A stretch of 64,000 nt of DNA from Corythucha ciliata (Eukaryota > Arthropoda > Insecta > Hemiptera > Tingidae), in contig CM075940.1 of the NCBI GenBank assembly GCA_038030265.1, positions 28,496,940 to 28,560,939 of the forward strand, given 5' to 3'. Each line of letters opens with the position of its first letter. The stretch's first letter is position 1. The notes below the pieces were generated by a model. That model worked only from the letters and a program-made list of their open reading frames with translations, had not been told where the DNA came from and searched no databases. This document shows positions 1-10,729 of this stretch, piece by piece. Made by a program: the position numbers and the translations under genes.

Positions 1-510
1 TGGTGAATCCAATTTTAAGGCTAAAATAATGGAAAAGCGCTAATTCATGTTGCGTATTCAAAAAATACCTAAGTACTTCGCGGGTTTTTTCCCCTTCCGT
101 TGTGGTTTTCACCCCTCTTTTCATTTTCCCTCTTTTTTACCCCATCTTGAAAATGAATTCCTCCCTCGTCTCCACACATTTACGTTTGAGAAAAAGTAGT
201 CGTTGTCGCGTGTGAACGTTTTCGTTTTTTTTCGCCTCAACTGCCTCAACAATTGTGAAAATCTCGAGTCGAGAACTTCGTGGCCGTTTTGCCCAAAAAG
301 GTGAACATTTTCCCTTTCTCCTATTCCTTTAGTTTTTTTTTTTTAACTTTTTTTTATTTTTGCTCATTTGCTTAAAAACGCAAAGCAAAATACATACAGT
401 CCACTCGTTTACCAAACAATTCATGACTAACATAAGAGTGAAACAAAACCCACTAATTCGTAGCTAAAATGAAGAAAACGCTAATTCGCACAATAGCGAA
501 AAAATTAAAG
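1..510. repeat. Traces of the 30-bp minisatellite (family 1)
   Basis: Short stretches at about 1-60 and 430-510 carry the motif GCTAATTC followed by a TAAAAT and GAAAA segment. This is the reverse-complement orientation of the 30-bp degenerate repeat that fills much larger blocks elsewhere in the window. Between them the DNA is T-rich with no gene signal. Confidence 0.5.
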
Positions 511-2122
511 TACCTCCTCGTTAGCGCTGCTTTTCACTGTGATTTTCCATCTTAAAAGCCTTTAATACATGGGGGAGGGGGGATTACTGTCCATAAGGGG
601 GGGGGGGATATTTGGCGTCCAGCCATTGACGCCGCTGGCAGTAAGGAAGCTTGATTTCAGCAACTGGACAAACGCGATTTCCTTTTCAAGAAATGGACAA
701 TTTTTTTGTCCAGAATTTTTTGAAGTTATGGCAAGTGGACAATCACTCGGACAAATACACCATAACAAACTTTAAAAGATAAGGGACGTTGTTTTGGAGC
801 ATCGTCATGCAGTCTGTGGGAAAACCCGTTTGGATACGGCAGTGTTTTGGAAAACGTACAAATTATGGAGTTCACGTGAATCTGTGACAAAAGGTCTTTC
901 TAGGAGGTGGTGATAATTTCAAACGATAAAATGTCCTCTATCTCACATGAAATTTTCCATAGTTCCCGAAACTGCCATTAATGTTTGGATTAGGAGCCCA
1001 GGGCAGGAAATGGCCCTGTTTTGCATTATAAAGAAAAAAATCATAAGTCAGGGATGGCTCGATATAGGACACCTCCGGAGGTGGCATTGTACTCGGCTTT
1101 AGACGTAGTTTTACCCACGTAAAATGTTTACCACTATACACCCGCCGTAGCTCTCGAACCGTTCACTTAAGTAAAATTATCTCAGGGATCATTTTTGTGG
1201 GCAATTTGATAAAGATCATTTTTATGCTAAACCTAATAGATTTCGAAGTATTTAAGAAATACTAGCACAAAATAAGAATTTACTAATTTACTGCCCCCTC
1301 CCACCCAAACCCGTAGCTCCAAATGGTGAAATTTTTAACCAATCAATATGTGTGGGTTGTGATGAACAATTTGGCGTTGAAGGGAAACTTTTACTTTGAA
1401 TATTGGGGTTTAGGTCTAATTGCACCAAGAAAAACTCTCCCGGTAATCATTTCCTTTAAAAAACGACAAACATATCTTAATTTATCTACTTGCACAATCC
1501 AGATACAATATCCCCCGTGTTGTGGGGGCGGGGAACGTTTTCCAGAGCTTTGGACGAAGAAACGAAACAAAAACGTGTACAGCAACGAAAACATTGAAGG
1601 AAAGAAAGAAAGAAAAAAAACACCGTTGAGCCCCCCCCCCCAAAAAAAGGCTTCTAAGCGGACTTGAATTTTATTGCGGAAAATGCTGAGATGGCGAGGA
1701 TCGGAGTAAAACCAGGAGGAAGCAAAAAACACCTGGAAAGAAATCACGGTGATCCCACTCCACCAAACTTCGTGCGGTGACGCATTCTGTTCCATCTAAT
1801 TGTGAATTCAGGGTATTGCGCGGGATTCTAGAGTTACCTAGACTGTACTCCGAAATAATAACAATCGAAATTGTTGTATAGTTACGTGAAATATGCCGTG
1901 TCCACACTGCCGTAGTGATGAAATGTTAAAGACTTGTTACCTCATAGTTTATAAATCTATAAAAGGGGGTTGCTCAACAAATACAACCTAGTTATAGACA
2001 CTGTTTTCATATACTCTACTTTTTTTCAGCTACAAATAGACAACTTAAAAGGCGGCCGAAGTATTTTTCCTTCATACAAGGTGAGGGGAAATGTAAATAA
2101 CAAAGCAGCGTTACGAGAGGGA

Positions 2123-2165
2123 TGAGAGAGAGAGAGAGAGAGAGAGAGTGACAGAGAGAGAGGCA
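2123..2165. repeat. (GA)n microsatellite
   Basis: About a dozen uninterrupted GA dinucleotides followed by an imperfect continuation (GTGACAGAGAGAGAGG). It is a simple sequence repeat in intergenic DNA. Confidence 0.9.
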
Positions 2166-3879
2166 GAGCCAGTCTTTGTTGATTACCAAGTCAGGTTATG
2201 AATATTTTAGCCTTATATCAGCCACCTACTAGATTACCAAGTAATACAGTATAATCTCAGCAACATCTTCCCATTCCTTAAGCTCTCCAACTTCAGAGAG
2301 GGGAAAAGGAAAAGTCACCACGAACTTCATTCACTTCATTAAAAGGCTATTTATTGCTGAGGTAATTATAAAATCATGAACCGTAGGCGGTGAAAAAGAT
2401 GAAACGGCTGAAGGTGAACACAATTTAATACGCTAGAGTAAGTATATAAGACTAGAAAAGCTGGGAACGATTCGGTCCCCGATGATTTCAAAACTACACA
2501 TAAATAAACAACAGTGACATGGTGCTTATATTCTTATATTATTATATTACATATATATTTCCAGGTCGATTTGTGAGAACTTTGCCGTCTTGCTTCTTTA
2601 CTAGAAATTAACCATGTTTTTATTCTTTTTTTCGGAGAAAAAAGAATGAAACAAACATTTCCACGAAATATTTTTTTCGTCATTCATTCCTGTGATTTTG
2701 GCCGGCTCAGTTTAAACATTTTGCTTATTCCCTAATTGTTCCACTCTCTATGGATTCGATAAATATCTCAAAGCTCCTACATTATTAAATTTTGTTTTCA
2801 CAGCACCTTTTTCACCTTAAACTCCCGCTTCATTTTTTCGATGATTAAGAGGAATGACTAAACTACATAATAACTAAGAGCCTCGTTTCTCGAGGTAAAT
2901 GACACAATAGCTTCCAAATAAGTAACAAGATTCCTTTTTTTCTTCTTTTTTACTTCTTTATTTATTTAACAACCCAGGGAAAGCAGAATTCGATAAGGAC
3001 AGCTTTATTCCACTTAATTTTTTTTTTTAAACGCGGGAATGAAAACTCCTTTATTTGACTTTTTACGTTTTATTACGAACCGAGTTATTCATAAAAAGAA
3101 AATAAAATTTATCCTCTCCATCGTCATAAAAAAATACACAACAATTACTCTTAACGTCGAAATTATTCCAGCTATAATGTTGCTGAACCGTATAAAACCT
3201 GGGTAAGAAGGACTCGACCAAATAACGTCTCCTGTCCCTCTCAAAGGGAATCTTGTCCCAATTGAGAATTTCATGGAACTCATTATCAAGACGCCCTCCC
3301 CCCTCATTCCATTTTTGTAGGGCATGTCCCCCCTCGACCCCCTCGGAAACCCTCGAGTTTTAAAAAAGTCTGCGCTACACGATCAGCCCAGGAAAATATT
3401 ATTTTCACCGGGTCTAATGTTTAATTTAATGTCGGTTGTGTGGCCCAGTCAAGGCTTTCGTGTTAAAAAGATTCATTTCAAGTTTATTTCCTCGCAAAAC
3501 ATCTGGCTTAATTGCTTTGACTTTAGACACCCTCAGATCGACGGAGTATTTTCATACCTTTAAGCAACAGGAAACTTCTCGTTGAAGATGCGTTGAATCA
3601 ACTCGACTCGACGATGTGAAAATAGTTTGCCTCGGGTCTCAGAGATGGAAACTTGGTTTGCGTAATTAAGTTGTTATTTTGGAACTATGCTCATAATATA
3701 CAAAGGGTAGCGTATATCGTCAAGTTAGTTATCTAAAGACATAAAGTCCATGAAGAACATTAGCCCACTGAGGTAAAGTTCATTCGAAGTAACCGCAAAC
3801 CAACGACGCTCAGCCCGGTTTGACTAGGATCGAAAAGAAATTACAAAATCAAAATGTCGATGAAAAGCTAAGTTGCTAT

Positions 3880-4197
3880 AATTTAATTAATATTAATTAA
3901 AACGCTAATCGGAAATAAGCGTTTTTCACAGTATTATTCGTAAATTAGCACTTTTCCCCAATTTTAGCCGCGAATTTTCTCAATCTCAACCGTGATTTAT
4001 CGTTTTTCTGGATTTTACCCGCGAATTAGCACGTTTTCTATACTTCCATCCGTGAATTAGCGATTTGTTTCAGTGGTTCAAGAACTGCACAGCCCAAAAG
4101 ACTCCTTTTCACGTGCGAACATAATACATAAAAAATCAAAAATGTTTTCCAGCCCGGGGCTGTCCACCCCAGTTGGTCCTACCTCGGTACGATACTG
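3880..4197. mobile_element. Remnant of a hAT-like element with family-1 repeats
   Basis: About seven degenerate units of the 30-bp repeat (forward orientation, CGAATTAGC and CTCAATTTTAGCC cores) are followed at 4150-4197 by a GC-rich subterminal segment (AGCCCGGGGCTG) and an end that, read on the minus strand, begins CAGTATCGTACCGAGG. The same end type recurs at 40225, 44278 and 58385. The left terminus and target duplication were not found, so boundaries are approximate. Confidence 0.45.
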
Positions 4198-6076
4198 TGG
4201 GCACTGGGCGCCGCAAGTTTTTTTTTTTTGTAAATGAATTAAGACTGATTCAACAGCTCATCATTTCTGTGTTCAGTAGATTAACCAGAATAATACAAAA
4301 GCAAAATAGCGTTATGAGAGTAGAAAGTAGGTAGCAATAACCTTCTCTGACTCTTAAAATATTTCAAAATAAATTCCTCGAATTCGTCGGCTGACGGCGT
4401 CATTGTTAAATCCTAGGAGCAAGTACAAAAATAGTGGATGTGCCATTCAATACAACGCTTGAAATACTGTGTATTTCAAATTCGCCTTGCTAAAAGGGTC
4501 TTCCCATCCTGTTTGACGTTCATGGAATACAAAAGCCAACACGATCTTTCAAATTGGAATTATTGAGCGCTGACCGCTTTCTGTTACTAGAGGCGGAGTA
4601 TTCCTTCTATTAACGCCTGCAAATAATAGATCAATCAGATGGGCCGTATTAATTGAGCCAATCCATTGTGGTGAGATAAAGCGGTCCAGTTTCGCTCAAT
4701 GCTAATTTCATATAGGTGTATCCAAGGATGTGTTAAGTATTTCTATGGCACTAAAAGTGAGAAATTTACGCAACATATTTTTGAAGAAGGGAAAACTTAA
4801 TTTCCCTGAGTTCTTCCTCATGGCAAATGTCCAAACGAGGCTTAATTATTTGGTCCACTCGCACATTTAGCCCCTCAAACAAATAAATATGTTTAAAATA
4901 AGCAGATGTTCAGATTTCTTTACTTGGTGTTTTTGTTTTAGAGGTTGTTGTAATACAAATGTATGGGATCTAGACAAGACATTGAGTAATTATCTACTAA
5001 GTCTTCTCTCTCCCTCCAAACGACGTCACTACATTAGGATTTATTGCTGATAAAGCAGAATTATGTGGGATTACGGCGGCTTGTAACCGCCTCTTGCCTG
5101 CCTCAATATATTGAATATATTAGTAAGGGTTAGGATATTCGAATAATGCATGAGATTAGTCAAAACCATAACCAGATGTTAGCATTCATTGCTTCATTTC
5201 TCACCGAAACGTATGAGATATGCTTGCTGTGGTTATTTATTCTATTTCTCTGATCACTTTTGTTTTAAATAGTCCAGTTTTATAATGAAAATATGTACGT
5301 CTGCACGTGAAACAAAACCCATTCAATAGAGTTTCGTACCCGTGTTATATTTTTCTTTATCTCAAGCATCCTCCCTTTCATGTATTTCCCGACTATTTTC
5401 TTTTTTTCAATCGATCCCTTCATCTTTACCGTGAACAGTGGAAGAGGAGGGGGATTCGATCATTTTTCTTCCCTTTAAAACAAGGGTTTTTTTATTATGC
5501 AGAGTAGCGGAGCCACTCTCCCAGCCCCACCCCTCTTCACCGGCCATATCCAACAACGCTTTCACGCGAGAAAGGGAAACTTTATGAGGTTCGTCGGATA
5601 CCTTGGAATTCTTCCAACCCTCAAACCTCTGCCAATCGGTTTGTTTCACGTCCATAGGTTGGTTATGCGTCTTCCCTATCCACGACCTAGCACTCTTTAG
5701 TGTCTTTCCACCCTTTTCCTGCGTTTTAGTATCTCAATCAGACGCTCCTCTGAATACGTTATTTACTGCCGACTTTCACGCCTTTGGGACTACTACTTTG
5801 AAAGGTTTTTTAAAATCAACAACAACAAAAACGAGGATAGTGCTAGTAATGGTAATAATTATTATTTTATTTAAAGTATTCATATACTCGTATATTTAAG
5901 GCATCGACAACTAAGCCACGCCCTTATAAATAGTTAGCAAAATTCATTTCCTTTCTCAGGTCATCGAGGCTCTCAGATAAGCAACACACACGTTTCATTG
6001 ATATTAAAATAGGATTCTTCGCGATCCATTTTGTTTTAGGCGTCGGTCGTACTAAGATCACGTACACTATGCTAGT

Positions 6077-6290
6077 CTACGAAAATTCATAATTTTGTAA
6101 TATTGCGGGAAGATTGCACGTTCTGGTTCCATCGTAAAGCGAACAGAGGACAAGGAAATGCTCAACTGTAATCGGGGTGCCACAAGTTTCACAGTTTCTC
6201 GTTCGAACGAGTCGGTCGTGTGGCCTATATACACAACCTCGTGCACAGAATATACTTCCTTTCATCGACAATTTTACTTCAGCCACGCTT
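6077..6290 (-). pseudogene. Non-LTR retrotransposon fragment (C-terminal zinc-binding segment)
   Basis: The minus-strand frame contains a C-x2-C-x7-H-x4-C pattern (NCETCGTPITVEHFLVLC) followed by SLYDGTR. In many LINE polyproteins a similar motif follows the reverse transcriptase or RNase H domain, usually as CxxCG, then VEH, then CPLY. Nothing upstream on the minus strand continues it, so it is a small 5'-truncated scrap. The clade cannot be decided from this piece. Confidence 0.6.
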
Positions 6291-6549
6291 GGCTTTAAGT
6301 CTTTGAAGGGGGGGGGGGGGTGAGCCAGCCGTGCGGTGAAATTGGTATTTCAGGGAGCCAACCAAGCCGAGAAACTGGTCATCGAAAGGAGTAACATTTA
6401 AATTACAAGAACTGTCTCACAACTTTAAATTCTTCCGGAAGCTATGGGCTCCTTGCATCAATACCAGCAGCATTTTTGCAAAAGTGCATAATCTTGGTCT
6501 TCTGAGGGGAAAATGCGAAACCAAGATGATTAGCATACCGGACTGCAAT
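6291..6549. other. Short intergenic stretch with a poly-G tract
   Basis: Contains a run of twelve G at about 6308-6319 and no coding signal. The last four bases before element A, AACC at 6550-6553, are one copy of its target-site duplication. Confidence 0.5.
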
Positions 6550-6553
6550 AACC

Positions 6554-6682
6554 TGTGGCGACATTCCCCGCCATATGATTTATTACTACTTTTTAGTTAC
6601 TGGCGTTTCGTGTTGAGAAAAATCTAAAACACAAAAAGCTTTCCTTTTATTCAATTTCCGAAGTGTTACCAAAACCACTTCA
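6554..6682 (+). repeat. 5' LTR of element A
   Basis: 129 bp, starting TGTGGCGACATTCCCC and ending AACCACTTCA. It matches 12250-12382. It is followed after two bases (AT) by the primer-binding site. Confidence 0.88.
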
Positions 6683-6684
6683 AT

Positions 6685-6702
6685 TGGTGACCCCGACTCT
6701 GA
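6685..6702 (+). promoter_or_regulatory. Primer-binding site of element A
   Basis: TGGTGACCCCGACTCTGA lies two bases after the 5' LTR. The initial TGG complements the CCA end of a tRNA, as expected for minus-strand priming. I did not identify the tRNA. Confidence 0.7.
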
Positions 6703-6709
6703 AAGCCTC

Positions 6710-7199
6710 ATGATGGCTCTAGCTCCAAACCAAGAAGCTCTCGTCGGGAGCACAGGTGTCAAACTTTCACCGTTTTGGTGAGAGAGATCGTGCAATTCGC
6801 AATCGCTGGCATTACTCGTGGAACTACAAAAAAATTTCACGTCGTTGCGAACCTGGACGAGCAAATTGCGGCCGAGGTAGAAGACATTTTAACTTCCCCG
6901 CCAGCCGCGAATCCTTATACGACGCAAAGAGCCGCTCATTTCGCGACTCTCGTTGTCGGCAGAGAAAAGGATTCGGCAATTACTCATGGAGGAAGAGCTC
7001 GGCGATCAACCCCACCCCCTTCACAATTTCTTCGCCGCCTTTGGTCTTTGGCTGGTCAGACGGTTGTCCAGGACAAATTCATCCGCAATCTTTGGTTGCA
7101 ACGCTTGCCACCGCACGTTCAAGCCATTCTGCAGGTTCAACAAGAACTCCCGATCGGCACTCTGGCCACCATCGCCGACAAAATCTTCGAGGTATAGCC
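6710..7199 (+). pseudogene. gag-like region of element A, frameshifted
   Basis: An ATG at 6710 opens a frame with the N-terminal MALAPNQEA type of start, but it meets a stop within 30 codons. The coding sense continues in a second frame with FHVVANLDEQIAAEVEDIL and then, after another shift, SQFLRRLWSLAG and LPPHVQAILQ. These blocks belong to the capsid-like gag protein of arthropod Ty3/gypsy elements, where it forms the particle. The product here would be non-functional. Confidence 0.75.
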
Positions 7200-7320
7200 T
7201 TTTATCAACCCTATCGTTAACGTGGTGCAAACGACACCTCAAGCCGAAACAAAGTCTCGACGAACAAATAGACAACCTCCGTCGTCAAATTCATAAACTC
7301 GATGCGCAACTCACCGACGT

Positions 7321-7439
7321 TTTCCATTCAATGCAGTACACTCGTGTGGTGTAAGTTTTTCCTCCCGTCCTCTCTGAATTTAAACATATGTTTATGAAGA
7401 GGACGCTGCACTACACTTGTGTAGTATGTTGAATGGAAA
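7321..7439. repeat. Imperfect inverted repeat between gag and protease
   Basis: TTTCCATTCAA at 7321-7331 is the exact reverse complement of TTGAATGGAAA at 7429-7439. Inside these arms the sequences stay loosely complementary (TACACTCGTGTGGTG against CACTACACTTGTGTAGTA). This could be a tiny MITE insertion in the gag-pol junction or a structured segment of the element. No target duplication was seen. Confidence 0.4.
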
Positions 7440-7537
7440 TCACTATCAGTGAAATCACTAGTCGTAAATCCAGGTCTCGTGAGACTTCGACACACTGACA
7501 GTCTTCGAGTAGGTCATCATCTCCCCTCGTCGCGATA

Positions 7538-8221
7538 TTGCTGGTACCACACCAAGTTCGTCAAACACGCTTTAAAATGCGTTCCCCTCTGTTCGTACTG
7601 TCCAAAAAACTACCCCAGCAGCCAGTAATGGTGGCAACTGACTGCAACATTGGAAAGTACCGCCTTTTCACCACTGATCGATGCTCAAAACGACAGTTCC
7701 TGCTCGATACGGGTTCAGACTTGTGTTGTTTTCCGGCTCGTCTACTCAAAATCCGTCGTCCTAAATCCTCTTTCGACTTCTACGCTGCGAATACGTCCCC
7801 TATCAATACGTACGGAACAATTTCGCTCGTACTCGACCTTGGGCTTCGACGTAACTTCCCGTGGAATTTCATTGTTGCCGACGTATCTGTCCCGATTATC
7901 AGTTTTGATTTCCTCGCTCACTTTCACCTTCTTCCAGACTGCAACAAGCATTACCTCGGGGACGGAACGACTGGTCTTTCCGTCACCTGTTCAAAACCTA
8001 TCCACTCATTTACCAGCGTCAAAGCGGTTGACTGCTCATTCGCCGATTTACTAGCCCGTTTTCCCGACATCACGCGACCAACTGGACTCCCACGTGAAGT
8101 AAGACATTCGAAAGAAGCATTTTATAAATACAACCCCCGGTCCTCCCGTTCATTGTCGCCCTCTTCGCTTAACTGGAGAACGCTTGGATGTTGTCAAAAA
8201 AGAATTCGAAAGCAATGCTAG
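7538..8221 (+). pseudogene. Aspartic protease domain of element A pol
   Basis: An open frame of about 227 codons contains the retropepsin active-site motif FLLDTGSDLCCFPARLL and downstream YGTISLVLDLGLRR and FIVADVSVPIISFDFLAHF, the usual order in Ty3/gypsy proteases. It would cut the gag-pol polyprotein. The frame is lost near 8100, where the reverse transcriptase continues in another frame. This is the longest intact piece of element A. Confidence 0.82.
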
Positions 8222-8624
8222 AAGGAACGGCACGCCCTTCGGACGACAGTTCCTGGGCATCTCCTCTCCACATCGTGCCGAAAAAAACTGGCAGGGGCTG
8301 CCTTGCGGTGACTACCGCGCTCTCAACGCTCGTACTGTACCCGATCGCTATCCCATTCGACACATACGCGATTTTGCGCTTTCCATCAGCGGAAGCTCAA
8401 TATTTTCGCTTCTGGATTTGGTTAAAGCCTACCAGCAAATCCCTGTTCACTCGTCCGACATCTATAAAACAGCAATTTCAACCCCCTTCAAACCGAATAA
8501 ACCATTCGAGTTTCCCATTATGTGCTTCGGCTTGCGAAACGCCGCTGAGATCGTATCTCAGCTATTCAGTCGTTCAACCAGTCGTCCGATGTTCAAGGCC
8601 TCCGACGTTTCCTTGGCATGCTAA
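8184..8624 (+). pseudogene. Reverse transcriptase of element A, catalytic palm deleted
   Basis: The frame shows the RT fingers and first palm motifs: [20 protein letters not shown], then [18 protein letters not shown] (first catalytic aspartate in LLDL), and FGLRNAAE. In a complete gypsy RT, a tyrosine-x-Asp-Asp motif and the thumb follow. Here, within about 60 bases of FGLRNAAE, the reading jumps to the connection segment ([15 protein letters not shown] in another frame). The YxDD active site has been deleted, probably several hundred bases. It cannot polymerise. Confidence 0.82.
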
Positions 8625-9190
8625 ATTTTTACAGAAAACACGTACCAATGGCAACTGAAGTACAAGCTCCTCTTCATGACTTTCTTGGTCCGGACGTCAA
8701 AGGTTCAACTCCTGTCAATTTGACGCAGTCTCTCGAGCAAGCTTTTCAAGCCTGTAAAGACAAATTGACGTCTGCTGCCTCGCTCGCTTACCCCGCCACA
8801 AGAGCAGAACTTGGGTTATTCATGGGCGTCTCCAACAGCGCTGTCGGAGCTGTCAATCAGCAAAAATTCGACGGTGCCTGACAACCCCTCGGCTTCTTTT
8901 CGAAAAAAGTTTCCTCTCGTCAAGAAGACAGACCCGTTTACTATCGCGAACTGCTAGCGATGTACGAAGCGATCCATTCTCGAAGGTCAGGTTTTCACTG
9001 TTTTCACCGACCACAAACCCCTCACATGTGTTTTCACTCAAAAACTTGACAGACTGTGTCCTGGTTAGCGCAACAAATTTACACATATATCGCAGTTTAC
9101 GACAGAAATTCAACACGTTTCCAGATCTGACAGCACCGTAGCAGACGCTCTCTCTCGCGTCGATTCCATATCCTCCACCCATCCTCCATA
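8606..9190 (+). pseudogene. RNase H region of element A
   Basis: After [15 protein letters not shown], the segment LTSAASLAYPATRAELGLFM and, past an in-frame stop at 8880, LGFFSKKVSSRQEDRPVYYRE correspond to the RNase H-like domain of gypsy pol (consensus LFTDASxxAxGAVL and FxSKKLxxxExxYSxYDRELLA). The expected DAS is replaced by GVSNSA, so a catalytic residue is missing. The region degenerates after about 9000. Confidence 0.7.
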
Positions 9191-9539
9191 CCCACGAAGC
9201 CCTCTCGCAGTCACAAAAAGTGGACGAAGAACTTCGAACTTAGAAATCGACAGTATCCTCGCTCAATCTTGAGAAACTCACGGTCCCTGGAACGAACATC
9301 GAAATCGTTTGAGACACTTCAACTGGTCGTCCTCGCCCCTTCGTTCCTACACCTTTACGTTGACCTACTTTTCTGCAACTTTACAAACTCAGTCATCCTA
9401 GTGTTCGCGAGACAACAAAACTCAACGTCGATCGATTTGTTTGGCCGTCGATAAGAAAAGATGTTACCGCTTGAACACGTTCCTGTCTCGTCTGCGAGCG
9501 TTCGAAAGTCTCGCGTCATGTCCACTCGCCACTCGGTCA

Positions 9540-10300
9540 CTTCGACACTCCCATGTCTTGCACATTCTCGCAAATCCACTTGGATCTCATCGGCCATCTT
9601 CCCTCTTCTAGCGGCATGAAACACTGTTTAACAAGCATCGTTCGAGTCACACGCTGGCCGGAAGTAACTCCTCTACCGGACACATCGGCTTTAACCGTTG
9701 CAAATGCCTTCGTGTCCACATGGATAAGACGATTCGGCGTACCCTCAAAAGTAACTACCGACCGTGGTCTCCTGTTCACATTATCACTGTTCCACACTCT
9801 AACGAAAAGTTTCGGTATTGACATCTAGTTGTCATAGATGTCAGCTACCATCCGGCAGCTAATGGCCTAGTGGAAAGGCTGCACCGTCAACTCAAGACAG
9901 CAATAACGTGCCACGCCGAGAAAAATTGGGTCAAAAAACTCCCTCTCGTTCTGCTCGGAATACGATCAGCCTTCAAGGAAGATATTTAGTGTACTTCCGC
10001 GGCTCTTGTTTTCGGCGAATCTCTCAGACTCCCAGGTGAATTCTTTTCCCCACCCGAGGAAAAACCCCCTTCGGAGATCATCAGTCATCTCACTAGAATC
10101 ATTTAACGAAATTCGTCCTATCCTAACCTCATGCCGGAATTTTTGTTCATAAGGAGCTTGAAACTTGCTCACACGTCATGATTCGTGATGATAGCGTCTG
10201 CCCGCAGTTTTATCCTCGATACTCGGGTCCCTACACAATTACCAAACGAGACAAAAACTCTAGGCGCTTCTCCTGATCGGTAAACCACGCCGAATTTTTA
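9540..10300 (+). pseudogene. Integrase of element A
   Basis: The catalytic core is recognisable: IHLDLIGHLPSSSG (first Asp), RWPEVTPLPD, FGVPSKVTTDRG (second Asp in TTDRG) and, after a frameshift at 9826, YHPAANGLVERLHRQLK (catalytic Glu in VER). The C-terminal SH3-like part is traceable to about 10300 (YPRYSGPYTITKRDKNSRRF), where an unrelated insertion breaks it. It continues after the insertion at 12132. Confidence 0.8.
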
Positions 10301-10439
10301 TCTTATCTAGATGTTGTTAGATGGATATAATGAATAAATCTGTCGCCGGTATTTTAATTAATAAATTAATTAGACTGATATTATCCGGACGACGATGGAA
10401 GGGCACAGCCCAACACGATTCGAGTTTCGAGAAAAAATG

Positions 10440-10512
10440 GCTCCCCGGCGGGATTTGAACCCGCAACCTCTGGATTACCAGTCCAGCACGCTGCCATATG
10501 CGCCACGGAGAC
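10440..10512 (-). tRNA. tRNA-like gene, anticodon GGT (Thr by anticodon), left arm
   Basis: Read on the minus strand this folds as a 73-nt cloverleaf: a 7-bp acceptor stem with a mismatch at 1:72, D stem GCGC, anticodon stem CTGGA/TCCAG with loop CTGGTAA (anticodon GGT), variable loop AGGTT, T stem GCGGG/CCCGC with loop TTCAAAT. A- and B-box-like sequences (TGGCGCA..TGG, GGTTCAAATCC) are present. Animals normally read Thr ACY codons with AGT, so a nuclear GGT tRNA is unexpected. The body resembles other isoacceptor types, so identity is uncertain and a tRNA-derived repeat is equally possible. Confidence 0.55.
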
Positions 10513-10564
10513 GCCTATGGGAGTCTTAGCTTAGCTTATCCCTCGGAGTACGACTCCCATAGGC

Positions 10565-10637
10565 GTCTCCGTGGCGCAAATGGCAGCGTGCTGGACTGGT
10601 AATCCAGAGGTTGCGGGTTCAAATCCCGCCGGGGAGC
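10565..10637 (+). tRNA. tRNA-like gene, anticodon GGT (Thr by anticodon), right arm
   Basis: This is the mirror copy of 10440-10512, identical except for one D-loop base (CAAATGG against CATATGG). It has the same acceptor stem with a G-G mismatch at position 1:72 and the same GGT anticodon. The genome itself reads CA after the discriminator base C, so a CCA-like end is nearly encoded, unlike most eukaryotic tRNA genes. Confidence 0.55.
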
Positions 10638-10729
10638 CATTTTTTCTCGAAACTCGAATCGTGTTGGGCTATGCCCTTCCATCGTCGTCCGGATAATATC
10701 AGTCTAATTAATTTGCTAATTATCAGTTA

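Larger units (their letters stand above)
511..6076. other. Intergenic DNA without a recognisable gene
   Basis: Open frames here are short, overlap on both strands and match no family I recognise. The stretch holds poly-G/poly-C tracts (near 600 and 1630), a GA microsatellite (2123-2165), a small family-1 repeat patch (3880-4080) and one hAT-like terminus ending at 4197. I see no splice-linked coding exons. Confidence 0.5.
10355..10722. repeat. 368-bp near-perfect palindrome containing two tRNA-like genes
   Basis: Two arms of about 171 bp (10355-10525 and 10552-10722) are reverse complements with only a few mismatches, separated by a 26-bp centre. The centre of symmetry is at 10538.5 along the whole length. 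Each arm contains one tRNA-like sequence, placed head to head, and an outer flank ending in AT-rich DNA (AATTAATTAGACTGATATT). Such a structure would form a long hairpin. Confidence 0.92.

Noticed and set aside
1391..1795. 134-codon minus-strand open frame overlapping a 114-codon plus-strand frame
   Set aside because: Contains translated poly-G/poly-C and A-rich tracts and no recognisable domain; likely chance.
10440..10637. Interpreting the tRNA pair as the primer tRNA source for the surrounding retrotransposon
   Set aside because: The tRNA-like 3' end does not match the complement of element A's primer-binding site TGGTGACCCCGAC.
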